Source: DATNPH01 sp036703315 (lineage in GTDB: Bacteria; Cyanobacteriota; Cyanobacteriia; Cyanobacteriales; Coleofasciculaceae). From it: a stretch of 25,821 nucleotides of DNA. The DNA is taken from positions 1 to 25,821 of the forward strand of contig DATNPH010000139.1 of assembly GCA_036703315.1 (NCBI GenBank), in the 5' to 3' direction. Shown piece by piece: positions 1 to 7,284 of the stretch (position 1 is the stretch's first letter; each line of letters begins with the position of its first letter). The translations under genes and the position numbers were made by a program. Under the pieces are notes generated by a model that searched no databases, had not been told where the DNA came from, and saw only the letters and a program-made list of their open reading frames with translations.

Positions 1-1
1 A

Positions 2-376
2 GCCAACACCTTCAGAGCCTTCAACCCCACCCAAGCGGAAGAGACCTATTCGATGGTCACAGCCAACCGCTTCTGGTCGCAAATCTTTGGAATTGCCTTC
101 TCCAACAAGCGGTGGTTGCACTTCTTCATGCTGTTTGTGCCTGTAACTGGGTTGTGGATGGCATCGATTGGGATTATTGGCATTGCCTTAAATTTGCGGG
201 CGTATGACTTTGTCTCCCAAGAGTTGCGGGCAGCTGAAGACCCAGAGTTTGAGACGTTCTACACCAAGAACATTCTGTTGAATGAAGGTCTGCGCGCTTG
301 GATGGCTCCCCAAGACCAGCCTCATGAGCGCTTTGAGTTCCCTGAGGAAGTTCTCCCTCGCGGTAACGCTCTGTAA
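2..376 (+). CDS. psbD: Photosystem II D2 protein, C-terminal part (5' end outside window)
   Basis: The first 124 codons in frame 2 give the last third of D2, the reaction-centre subunit of photosystem II that binds plastoquinone QA and half of the non-haem iron site in the thylakoid membrane. If the protein has the usual 352 residues, the fragment starts at residue 229. This puts Trp253 (in RFWSQIFG, which stacks on QA) and His268 (in KRWLHFF, an iron ligand) exactly where they belong. The fragment contains the last membrane helix (FMLFVPVTGLWMASIGIIG) and ends in the conserved LPRGNAL. The gene is followed by a terminator at 420-447. No psbC start overlaps its 3' end, although psbC usually overlaps psbD in cyanobacteria, so this is probably a second, monocistronic psbD copy. 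Identity is certain; copy status is inferred. Confidence 0.97.
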   Translation, partial: ANTFRAFNPTQAEETYSMVTANRFWSQIFGIAFSNKRWLHFFMLFVPVTGLWMASIGIIGIALNLRAYDFVSQELRAAEDPEFETFYTKNILLNEGLRAWMAPQDQPHERFEFPEEVLPRGNAL

Positions 377-419
377 AACTTAGCGCTCTTGAATTCCCGT
401 TAGCTTTTTGGAAGCCTTT

Positions 420-447
420 CCCCCTGCTAGTCGGCAGGGGGATTTTC
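420..447 (+). terminator. Rho-independent terminator of psbD
   Basis: An 8-bp perfect stem, CCCCCTGC (420-427) with GCAGGGGG (434-441), has a 6-nt loop and is followed by ATTTTC. It lies 44 bases after the psbD stop codon. Confidence 0.85.
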
Positions 448-492
448 TTGAGAACCAGCTGATAAACTTTTTTGTGTGCTATCTTTAGAAAC

Positions 493-528
493 AGGTGACA
501 ATCACCTAGCCAATCAAAAAAGTATAAA
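493..528 (+). promoter_or_regulatory. Candidate promoter with palindromic operator before the leader RNA
   Basis: TATAAA at 523-528 is a good -10 element and would start transcription near 535. Fifteen bases upstream is a perfect inverted repeat, AGGTGA-CAA-TCACCT (493-507). It overlaps the place where a -35 box would be, as expected for a repressor or activator site. The repeat and -10 are seen directly; the regulatory role is inferred. Confidence 0.5.
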
Positions 529-558
529 ACCGTACAGGGTTAATAGGAGGTGATGCCC

Positions 559-630
559 ATGGTAGAAGGTAGTAAACTCATGGGTCATCTGGTTGAAGTT
601 AGCCGGCTGTGCGCCGGGGCCGTTCTCTAG
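559..630 (+). CDS. Short 23-codon ORF (possible leader peptide)
   Basis: AGGAGGTGAT at 545-554 is a full-length match to the anti-Shine-Dalgarno end of 16S rRNA, and the AGGAGG core lies 8 nt before an ATG at 559. The predicted peptide begins MVEGSKLMGHLVEV and stops at TAG 628-630. An alternative in-frame ATG at 553 overlaps the ribosome binding site. The initiation region sits inside helix A of the leader RNA and the stop codon lies at the foot of helix B, so ribosome movement could change the fold. The peptide has no run of a single amino acid that would identify the sensed metabolite. Translation is inferred from the unusually strong site only. Confidence 0.45.
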   Translation: MVEGSKLMGHLVEVSRLCAGAVL

Positions 631-731
631 TCGTCAGCTTAGTTCTCTTCGGAGAATTTCATTAAGTTGATAGCTAGGCTGGCTCGGAGATTCCTCCCGG
701 CAGCCAGGTTTCAATCAGAAGACCCGCTAGA

Positions 732-796
732 CCGCTCTCACATTAAGTGTCATGGATTAAACCAAAGCACTTCCCGTGAGAGCGGATAGTTTTTTA
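732..796 (+). terminator. Terminator hairpin closing the leader RNA
   Basis: CCGCTCTCAC (732-741) pairs perfectly with GTGAGAGCGG (776-785). AAGTG/CACTT pairs inside the loop, and TAGTTTTTTA follows. It lies 57 bases before the pterin dehydratase start, so it either ends an independent RNA or works as an attenuator. Confidence 0.8.
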
Positions 797-852
797 GGGG
801 CTTTCTTCAAAGTTGATTTATCTCGGATTGACAACACACCAGAAAAGAGAAA

Positions 853-1134
853 ATGGTGCAGCTGCTCAGTGATACAGAGATTCAAGAACGGGCTAGTCAG
901 CTAGAAGGCTGGATGGTGGAAGGTAAAAAACTACAGACGACTCGCCAATTTAAGGATTTTGTTGAAACGATCGCATTTGTTAATAAGATTGTCGAACCCG
1001 CTGAAGCCGCAGGGCACCATCCTGATTTAAAAATTTCCTACAATAAAATAACTATTACGTTAACAACACATGATGCAGGCGGCTTGACATCCAAAGATTT
1101 TGACCTTGCTCAAGTCATTGCTAGCTTAGGTTAA
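853..1134 (+). CDS. phhB: Pterin-4a-carbinolamine dehydratase (DCoH/PhhB family)
   Basis: This 93-residue protein has the family's usual length and its core motif: E51-AAG-HHPD with His55 and His56, followed by His73 in TTHDAGGL. These are the active-site histidines that dehydrate 4a-hydroxytetrahydropterin to quinonoid dihydropterin after an aromatic amino acid hydroxylase reaction. No hydroxylase gene is nearby. In photosynthetic organisms some members of this fold serve other roles, such as the Rubisco assembly factor RAF2, so the physiological role is open; all catalytic histidines here suggest a working enzyme. The start has only a weak purine-rich site (AAAAGAGAAA). The terminator ending at 796 stands directly in front, so expression may depend on read-through or a promoter after 796. 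Confidence 0.93.
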   Translation: MVQLLSDTEIQERASQLEGWMVEGKKLQTTRQFKDFVETIAFVNKIVEPAEAAGHHPDLKISYNKITITLTTHDAGGLTSKDFDLAQVIASLG

Positions 1135-1341
1135 GATAAATAATCAGCTAAGCAATCTAAGCTCTGAACCCTGAAAATTGATTGTTGGAACTTCGATCCT
1201 TGCCTGTAAAGTTCATTGCTGATTTATGAATCGGCAAGACAGAAATAAAAAGTCTGTATAGCAGGGGCAACATAGAGGATGTACCATTATCTTAAGAAGG
1301 ATGATATGAATCTTTCTATAAAGGTGTGAGGTGAAGAGAAG

Positions 1342-3399
1342 ATGTCTAAATTACTGTGGAAAGCACTACTTGTTAGCCCAGTACTCTTGGGTGCAACGCT
1401 GGTAGTTTCTGGAGGTTCAGTTCGTGCGGTAGAAAGCGCAAGCTTGCTCTCGGCAGACAGCCAATCTCCTGCAAAAACAATCCAGCATCAACTAGTTGAG
1501 ACTCAAAAGCCTGAAGCTCAGGCAAGTGTAGGTGTCGTAGCACCATCAGCTTTAGTTCAACAAGACGCAACAGAAGGTTCAAAAGTTGCCACACAAGTTT
1601 CAGCGGAGCCAAAGGTTTCTGAAATTAAGGTGCCTGCTAAAGTTGCTGCCGCAGCCTCTAGCGAACTGACCCCAGCGACGCCAGATGCTAAAGCCATACC
1701 GCCTAAGTCGGTGACTCCAGCAGCAGATAATACAGTTGCCCAAGTCACTCCAGCAGCACCGACGAACGCTGAGACAGGAAACGTTTTAGATCAAATTAAC
1801 CGCTACAGCCGTGAGGGTGTTAGCAACTCCCAAGACCAAGTAACGAATGTAACCCAGCTTACTGATGTCAGACCCACGGACTGGGCTTATGAAGCGCTGC
1901 GGAGTTTGGTAGAGCGTTATGGTTGTATTGTTGGTTATCCTGATCGCACCTATCGCGGCAACCGAGCACTCAGTCGTTATGAATTCGCGGCTGGTTTAAA
2001 TGCTTGTTTAAATCAGATTGAGCGACTGATTGCCTCTAGTACCGCTGACTTTGTCAGAAAGCAAGACTTAGAAACCCTACAGCGTCTAGTTCAGGAATTT
2101 CAAGCGGAACTAAAAACGCTGGGAGCACGAGTCGATAAGTTAGAAGGTCGCGTTGCGTTCCTAGAAGACCATCAATTCTCCACAACGACCAAGTTATCTG
2201 GTGAAGCAATTTTTGCGCTCACTGATGAGTTTAATCTACCCGTTAATAACAATACTGTTTTTCAAGACCGGGTTCGTTTAACCTTCAACACCAGCTTCAC
2301 AGGTCAGGATCGCTTGGTAACACGTCTGGCGGCTGGTAATGCTGAGGTATTCAGCACTCCCGGTGCAACAGTTGGTTCGCGGGCTCCTTTAAACGAGGGT
2401 CTACAGACCTTTAACATCGGTAACACGACCAACAACAGAGTCCTCGTAGACTGGTTGGCATACTACTTCAACTTTGGTAGCTCTAAGGTTTATCTGGCTG
2501 CTACTGGTGGTATTCATAGCGACTACGCTCCCACCCTCAACCCTTACTTTGAGGACTATGACGGTGGTAATGGAGCACTCTCAACCTTTGCTTCGGAAAG
2601 TCCCATCTATCGCATTGGGGGTGGTGCCGGTGCAGCGATTAGCCTTGGTGTAGGTCCTCTAACAAGTATCTTAGGACCCAGTACACTAACGGTAGGCTAC
2701 CTGGCAGGGTCTGGAGCTTTTGGTGCGAATGATCCTCGCTCCAAAGCTGGTCTTTTTAATGGAGATTACGCCGCTTTAGCACAGCTGAATTTCAATCTCG
2801 GTGATCGGATCGGTATAGGTGCAACCTACGTCCATGGTTACCACAACAGTGGCACACCAATCTTTGACCTTGGTGGCGGTTCGGCGTTCAGCAATAATAG
2901 CCCTGTTGGTACTACCGGAATTGGCGTAGTCGGTTCATTCTTAGCCAATAACCCGAGTGGACTCCTCAATGCGGCCGGTATAGCTCCCTTAACTCCAGTC
3001 GTTACAAACTCTTACGGTGTAGAAGCTGCTTTCCGCTTAACTGAAAATATTTCAATTAGCGGTTTCGGAGCTTACACAAACGCTACCCTAATTGGTCAGG
3101 GAAATGGTGACATCTGGACTTACGGCGCTGGAGTTGCCTTCGCAGACTTTGGTAAGCGCGGTAACGTTTTGGGTCTGTTTGCAGGTGTAGAACCAACGTT
3201 AAGACGTTTAAAGGTTTTTAACAATACTATTACAGGCTTGCCTCGTGATAACGTTTGGCACCTTGAAGCGTTCTACAAATATAAGCTGACAGATAATATC
3301 TCTGTGACTCCAGGCATCATCTGGGTTACCGCTCCTTTACAGGCAGAGTCCAACCAAGATGCTGTCATTGGTACGCTTAGAACAACTTTCACCTTTTAG
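1342..3399 (+). CDS. SLH-domain outer-membrane porin (cyanobacterial iron-uptake/OprB-type)
   Basis: This 685-residue outer-membrane protein has four parts: a Sec signal peptide (residues 1-30, hydrophobic core LLVSPVLLGATLVVSGG, cleavage after VRA); a long Ala/Pro/Lys/Val-rich linker (about 31-150); one SLH domain (about 168-230, LTDVRPTDWAYEALRSLVER ... GYPD ... LSRYEFAAGL); a short coiled coil (about 234-275) with heptad leucines; and a C-terminal beta-barrel (about 280-685) ending in aromatic RTTFTF, as expected for Bam-inserted barrels. In cyanobacteria this architecture belongs to the porins that anchor to peptidoglycan through SLH and pass small solutes or inorganic ions; iron uptake is documented for some. 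The start is preceded by GAGGTG at a good distance. The linker is unusually long compared with the common 500-600 residue members. A terminator follows at 3440. Confidence 0.93.
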   Translation: MSKLLWKALLVSPVLLGATLVVSGGSVRAVESASLLSADSQSPAKTIQHQLVETQKPEAQASVGVVAPSALVQQDATEGSKVATQVSAEPKVSEIKVPAKVAAAASSELTPATPDAKAIPPKSVTPAADNTVAQVTPAAPTNAETGNVLDQINRYSREGVSNSQDQVTNVTQLTDVRPTDWAYEALRSLVERYGCIVGYPDRTYRGNRALSRYEFAAGLNACLNQIERLIASSTADFVRKQDLETLQRLVQEFQAELKTLGARVDKLEGRVAFLEDHQFSTTTKLSGEAIFALTDEFNLPVNNNTVFQDRVRLTFNTSFTGQDRLVTRLAAGNAEVFSTPGATVGSRAPLNEGLQTFNIGNTTNNRVLVDWLAYYFNFGSSKVYLAATGGIHSDYAPTLNPYFEDYDGGNGALSTFASESPIYRIGGGAGAAISLGVGPLTSILGPSTLTVGYLAGSGAFGANDPRSKAGLFNGDYAALAQLNFNLGDRIGIGATYVHGYHNSGTPIFDLGGGSAFSNNSPVGTTGIGVVGSFLANNPSGLLNAAGIAPLTPVVTNSYGVEAAFRLTENISISGFGAYTNATLIGQGNGDIWTYGAGVAFADFGKRGNVLGLFAGVEPTLRRLKVFNNTITGLPRDNVWHLEAFYKYKLTDNISVTPGIIWVTAPLQAESNQDAVIGTLRTTFTF

Positions 3400-3439
3400 G
3401 GAAATTAGCTCACCAGCTAAAGCCTAATTAAAAATAATT

Positions 3440-3465
3440 GCCTCGCTGCGGCGGGGCTTTTTTTT
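3440..3465 (+). terminator. Rho-independent terminator of the porin gene
   Basis: Stem GCCTCGC (3440-3446) with GCGGGGC (3451-3457), including one G-U pair, has a TGCG loop and is followed by eight T (3458-3465). Confidence 0.9.
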
Positions 3466-3545
3466 GTCCTGATCCCCAACTCACAATCACCAGTGGAGAA
3501 CCGGAGTATAATACGAAAGATACCCCTTCAGATTTGATCTCACCT

Positions 3546-3983
3546 GTGGAACTTTCCTGTAAGACAGAGTACGCGCTTCTAGCACTGTTAGAACTAACCG
3601 GTTATTACGACGAAGGAGAGCCTCTGCAAATTCGGCAGATTGCGGCTCAACAAAATATACCTGATCGATATCTAGAGCAGTTGCTGGCAACTTTGAGGCG
3701 CGGTGGTTTAGTCCGTAGCCAACGGGGAGCTAAGGGAGGTTATATCCTAGGGCGTGAACCTTGGAAAATTACGCTTCTAGATGTCATCAACTGCTTGGAA
3801 GGCTCAGACTCAAAAGCCTCTAAGAGCGATACAACACCTGATACGGTGGAAAGTGCTGTGATCGGTGAAATTTGGCAGGAAGTTCACGATCGCGCTCACG
3901 ATGTTTTGCGAGGATATACACTCCAGGATTTGCGTGAAAAGCGAGATGCTAGACGGCAACTGGATATCATGTACTACATTTAG
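3546..3983 (+). CDS. Rrf2-family transcriptional regulator, CymR-like
   Basis: I place the start at GTG 3546, giving VELSCKTEYALLALLEL, the usual Rrf2 N-terminus. A longer in-frame opening at TTG 3438 lies inside the porin terminator and is not credible. The 145-residue protein has the winged helix (IRQIAAQQNIPDRYLEQLL, then LRRGGLVRSQRGAKGGY with the wing) and a helical dimerisation tail. The cluster-binding cysteine triplet of IscR/NsrR/RirA is missing: only Cys5 and a Cys before LEG remain. This argues against an Fe-S sensor. The C-terminus, LDIMYYI, closely resembles that of Bacillus CymR (ends YMFYI), the cysteine regulator whose tail binds CysK. A cysteine synthase gene starts 136 bases downstream on the same strand. 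The family is certain; the CymR-like function is inferred. Confidence 0.92.
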   Translation: MELSCKTEYALLALLELTGYYDEGEPLQIRQIAAQQNIPDRYLEQLLATLRRGGLVRSQRGAKGGYILGREPWKITLLDVINCLEGSDSKASKSDTTPDTVESAVIGEIWQEVHDRAHDVLRGYTLQDLREKRDARRQLDIMYYI

Positions 3984-4119
3984 AGGTTGGGGTCTAGCAG
4001 TAGCACGAACCTTCAATTAGTGGAGTTGACCTGTTCTACAGTTTTAGTGGCTACAGCCTTCAATAAGGGTGCTAATCTTCCCAAATCTCACAGTTGTTAC
4101 CTAATAACGTTTTAAAGTC

Positions 4120-5082
4120 ATGCGCATTGCCAACGATATTACAGCACTCATCGGTCGAACTCCTCTAGTACAGTTGAACCGCATTCCCCAATCAGAAGGT
4201 TGTTTAGCTCGTATTGTTGTAAAACTGGAAGGAATGAACCCATCCGCTTCTGTCAAAGACCGGATTGGGGTCAGCATGATTAATGTGGCAGAGCAGGAGG
4301 GTCTAATTAGCCCTGGAAAAACGGTTTTGGTAGAACCAACTTCTGGAAATACAGGCATTGCCTTGGCAATGGCAGCAGCCGCTAAGGGGTACCAGCTTAT
4401 CTTGACGATGCCAGACACCATGAGTACAGAAAGACGCTCAATGCTACGAGCTTACGGTGCTCAACTGGAACTGACGCCAGGAATTCAAGGAATGAGCGGC
4501 TGCATTCAGCGAGCGCAGGAGCTTGTCGAGACAACACCGAATGCCTACATGCTGCAACAGTTTAACAATCCAGCTAATCCACAAGTTCACAGAGAGACAA
4601 CTGCCGAAGAGATTTGGGAGGATACTGACGGACAGGTAGATTTCCTCGTAGCTGGAGTGGGCACCGGCGGTACAGTTACCGGCGTTGCAGAAGTGATAAA
4701 AAAGCGGAAACCTAGCTTCCAGATAGTTGCCGTTGAGCCTACCAACAGCCCCGTTCTTTCGGGAGGGCGTCCAGGACCCCACAAAATTCAAGGCATTGGT
4801 GCCGGATTCATTCCTGAGGTTCTGAAAGTTGAGCTAATTGATGAAGTAATCACCGTCGCGGATGAGGATGCGATCGCCTATAGTCGTCGTCTTGCTCATG
4901 AAGAAGGACTACTTTCTGGGATTTCCACTGGAGCGGCACTCTACGCTTCCATTCAAGTCGCCAAACGTCCCGAAAATGAGGGACGCCTGATTGTTATGAT
5001 TCAGCCTAGCTTTGGGGAACGCTACTTAAGCACTCCTCTGTTCCAAGACTTAGAGCTACGAGTGCCAGCTATCTTAAGCTAA
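4120..5082 (+). CDS. cysK: Cysteine synthase (O-acetylserine sulfhydrylase)
   Basis: This 320-residue PLP enzyme of the fold-type II family joins O-acetylserine and sulfide to make cysteine. Lys46 in NPSASVKDR is the Schiff-base lysine. The TSGNTG substrate loop follows at about 74-79, the phosphate-binding glycine loop GVGTGGT near 178-184, and SGISTGA near the C-terminal end. The length and the SVKDR motif fit CysK/CysM. The C-terminal ELRVPAIL is of the plant/cyanobacterial type. There is no clear Shine-Dalgarno before ATG 4120. A small inverted repeat GTTA-CCTAA-TAAC (4096-4108) lies 11 bases ahead of the start and could be an operator or chance. It follows the Rrf2 gene and may be co-transcribed with it; a bidirectional terminator follows. 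Confidence 0.95.
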   Translation: MRIANDITALIGRTPLVQLNRIPQSEGCLARIVVKLEGMNPSASVKDRIGVSMINVAEQEGLISPGKTVLVEPTSGNTGIALAMAAAAKGYQLILTMPDTMSTERRSMLRAYGAQLELTPGIQGMSGCIQRAQELVETTPNAYMLQQFNNPANPQVHRETTAEEIWEDTDGQVDFLVAGVGTGGTVTGVAEVIKKRKPSFQIVAVEPTNSPVLSGGRPGPHKIQGIGAGFIPEVLKVELIDEVITVADEDAIAYSRRLAHEEGLLSGISTGAALYASIQVAKRPENEGRLIVMIQPSFGERYLSTPLFQDLELRVPAILS

Positions 5083-5153
5083 CGCTTGTGAATATCACAT
5101 ATGGATGAGCGCTAATAGCTAATTGTCTTGGCTAATCATCCTTTGGCATTAAC

Positions 5154-5185
5154 AAAAAGCCCAGCTGAAACAGCTGGGCTTTTTT
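5154..5185. terminator. Bidirectional terminator between cysK and the RTX gene
   Basis: AAAAAGCCCAGCTG (5154-5167) and CAGCTGGGCTTTTT (5171-5184) form a 14-bp perfect stem with an AAA loop. The A tract and T tract let it work on both strands, serving the converging cysK (+) and RTX protein (-) genes. Confidence 0.95.
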
Positions 5186-5244
5186 GGTATGCAGGACTTA
5201 CACGACAGCTTTACCCATGAGGTACTTCTCTACACACCCAACTA

Positions 5245-6687
5245 CTAAACAGGGGTGAGTATAATACTGGTGCTGAGGAACAACACCAACGCCGCCGAAT
5301 CTGCCGCTACACCAACTCGGTCACCGTTGAAGAGAATTTCGGTATCGAGAGCCGAACTGCCAGCTCCAAAGTCTCCAATTTGGAGAGTGTAGAATTGAAT
5401 CAAATTGGCATCAACTAAGATGCGATCACCCTCAAATGGATTCCAGTCTAAAATGTTAGCGTAGCCAGCTCCTACGTAAAGGGCACTCCCCGCACCACCC
5501 AAAACGAAATCGTCAGACCCTGAGCCACCTGAAAGGGTGTCAAAACCGGCAAAACCATAAAGCAAATCGTTACCAGCACCGCCAACTATAAGGTCATCGC
5601 CAAACCCTCCGATTAAGGTGTCATTCCCAATGCCGCCGTCGAGCGTGTCATTACTGAAGTTAAAGCCAGTCGTGGTACCGCCATCGATGTAGTCGTCTCC
5701 ATCCAGACCCAGTACAACGTCCGCTCCGACGCCACCATACATAGTGTCATTGCTAAACCCTCCTATCAAGGTGTCATTTCCACTGCCACCGTCGAAATAG
5801 TCAGCACTCAAGTCAAGGGTAGTCGTGGTGCCGCCAATTAGAATGTCATTTCCATCCTCACCTAGCAGGATGTCAATCCCAAAGCCGCCATAAATGGTGT
5901 CATTGCCAAACCCTCCTATCAAGGTGTCATTTCCACTGCCACCATCGAAATAGTCGCTACTAGTGTCGAAGGCAGTTGAGGTGCCGCCGTACATAAGGTC
6001 GTTCCCATCCTCACCAAACAGGAAGTCAGTCCCAGAGCCGCCCTCAATAAAGTCATCTCCAAGACCGGCGTATAAGGTGTCGCTATCAGTACCACCGAAC
6101 AGGATGTCATTCCCACTACCGGCATCAAAGAGATTATTCCCCGCAATGCCATAGATAACATCGTTACCAGCACCACCTAGCAGGCTGTCATTGGCGAAGC
6201 CACCTACTAAGGTGTCATCCCCATTACCGCCATCTAGATAGTCACTGCTAGTGTCGAGGTTAGTCGGGGGTCCACCAACTATAAGGTCGTTCCCCTCCCC
6301 ACCTGACAGGAAGTCAAACCCAGAACCACCAAATAGGGTGTCATTATTGATGCCACCAAACAGGATGTCACTCCCATTACCGCCATCCAAAAAATTATTC
6401 CCTGCTACGCCATCAAGAACATCGTTATCATCTCCACCTTGTAGGATGTCATCGCCAAACCCTCCTATTAAGGTGTCATTTCCCGTGCCACCATCGAGAT
6501 AGACATTATCGACACTGAAGAGAGTTGGGGTACCGCCATCGAGATAGTCGTTCCCGTCTCCACCTACGAGAGTGTCAACTCCCAAACCGCCATATAGGGT
6601 ATCGTTACCTCCGTAACCAGCTAGGAAGTCGTTGGTAGCTCCGCCTAGCAGGGAGTCGTTGTTATTAGACCCGAGAATTATTGCCAT
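5245..6687 (-). CDS. RTX calcium-binding repeat protein (haemolysin-type repeats)
   Basis: The 480-residue acidic protein is almost entirely RTX nonapeptides (GGxGxDxLx, e.g. GGSGNDTLIGGFGNDTIYGG), which wind into a Ca2+-binding parallel beta-roll outside the cell. It starts MAIILGSNNNDSLLGG without a signal peptide and ends in a non-repeat region of about 90 residues (FVLGGAGSALYVGAGYANIL ... LFLSTSIILTPV), where type I secretion signals lie. There is no enzyme domain. A higher-order unit occurs five times, GG-(T/P)-x-T...-(D/N)YxDGG. Near-identical stretches begin at 5602, 5755 and 5908, exactly 153 bases (51 codons) apart, showing internal duplication. The start has TAGGAG upstream. No HlyB/HlyD-type exporter genes are in the window. 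It could be a cell-surface or S-layer-like protein; the specific role is unknown. Confidence 0.92.
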   Translation of the reverse strand: MAIILGSNNNDSLLGGATNDFLAGYGGNDTLYGGLGVDTLVGGDGNDYLDGGTPTLFSVDNVYLDGGTGNDTLIGGFGDDILQGGDDNDVLDGVAGNNFLDGGNGSDILFGGINNDTLFGGSGFDFLSGGEGNDLIVGGPPTNLDTSSDYLDGGNGDDTLVGGFANDSLLGGAGNDVIYGIAGNNLFDAGSGNDILFGGTDSDTLYAGLGDDFIEGGSGTDFLFGEDGNDLMYGGTSTAFDTSSDYFDGGSGNDTLIGGFGNDTIYGGFGIDILLGEDGNDILIGGTTTTLDLSADYFDGGSGNDTLIGGFSNDTMYGGVGADVVLGLDGDDYIDGGTTTGFNFSNDTLDGGIGNDTLIGGFGDDLIVGGAGNDLLYGFAGFDTLSGGSGSDDFVLGGAGSALYVGAGYANILDWNPFEGDRILVDANLIQFYTLQIGDFGAGSSALDTEILFNGDRVGVAADSAALVLFLSTSIILTPV

Positions 6688-6899
6688 TGTCGATCACTCC
6701 TAAATTTCAAGTAGAGACTGAAGTTCACTAGAATGCTTGTTGTGCTGAGCTTTCAGAGGTGGGTATCCTTTCACTAGAGATTGCTACCCTCCTATATCTC
6801 TTGAGCTAGTACCGCTTATGCAGTGGCTTGGAGAAAAGAGGGCGATCGCTAACTGACTAGCCGATAACCATTTCAGGGCGTAAGGTATCAGGAACGTAT

Positions 6900-6928
6900 A
6901 TAATTTACGCCAGAGTTAGGTAAATTAT
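6900..6928. promoter_or_regulatory. AT-rich inverted repeat upstream of the RTX gene (possible operator)
   Basis: ATAATTTAC (6900-6908) and GTAAATTAT (6920-6928) are perfect 9-bp complements around an 11-nt spacer, 213 bases before the RTX start codon. The symmetry and AT content suit a regulator site; no direct evidence of binding. Confidence 0.3.
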
Positions 6929-7254
6929 GAACTCATCCAACGCTGACTCCAATAGGACTTTCCACCTAGTTTTGCCCTAAACTTCTTTAATCTCTGGCTT
7001 CTACTACGACAAGATTTATGTAAGATAGGGCAGCTTTTGAACTTTATTAAGACACCAATAGGTGAGCCAATCAATTTTGAATTTTGGATTTACGATTTGG
7101 ATGGGCTATACCCACAATAGGCGTGTAGTGGAAGATTTTGGACTGTCGATTTTAGATTTGTTCCGCCCATGAAAGTTAGAGAATGCACAAAGAATTCATA
7201 GCCAAAATACACAATACAATCTCTAAAATTATTAGTCAAATCATTAGGTACGAA

Positions 7255-7284
7255 GAGAGGTCAACAATGTTATGATGACCTCTC
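7255..7284 (+). other. Orphan 9-bp hairpin in spacer
   Basis: GAGAGGTCA (7255-7263) pairs with TGACCTCTC (7276-7284) around a 12-nt loop and is followed by CTTTTAG. No gene ends nearby on the + strand. It may end an unannotated transcript or mark a decayed gene. Confidence 0.4.

Larger units (their letters stand above)
535..796 (+). ncRNA. Structured leader or small RNA ending in a terminator, upstream of the pterin dehydratase gene
   Basis: The 3' boundary is set by a terminator hairpin; the 5' boundary is estimated from the -10 box. Helices seen by eye: A, GATGCCCATG (552-561) with CATGGG-T-CATC (579-589), enclosing the start codon of a small ORF; B, a long stem from 627-641 to 663-677, capped by TTCTC-TTCG-GAGAA (643-656), a classical C(UUCG)G tetraloop; D, 679-689 with 694-707; E, a terminator with a 10-bp stem (732-741/776-785), an inner 5-bp stem (745-749/768-772) and a T run at 790-795. 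CCTCC at 693-697 can also pair with the GGAGG of the ribosome binding site at 546-550, so alternative folds are possible. I could not match it to 6S RNA, tmRNA, RNase P RNA, SRP RNA or a named riboswitch. It could be an attenuator for the downstream gene or a free-standing, possibly dual-function, small RNA. Confidence 0.6.

Noticed and set aside
714..727. B12-box-like string ATCAGAAGACCCGC suggesting a cobalamin riboswitch
   Set aside because: The other conserved cobalamin core elements (GGGAA...GGTG and GCCACTG) are missing and the fold differs, so the match is probably chance.
3438..3545. Longer N-terminus for the Rrf2 regulator starting at TTG 3438
   Set aside because: It begins within the porin terminator hairpin and adds residues unlike any Rrf2 protein. 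GTG 3546 gives the normal N-terminus.
5963..6502. Two plus-strand ORFs of 63 and 83 codons antisense to the RTX gene
   Set aside because: Pro/Ser-rich complements of the Gly/Asp repeats; open frames there are a by-product of the repeat composition.
5245..6687. CRISPR-like periodic repeats at the DNA level
   Set aside because: They are codon repeats of the RTX beta-roll, in frame, without constant repeat/variable spacer structure.
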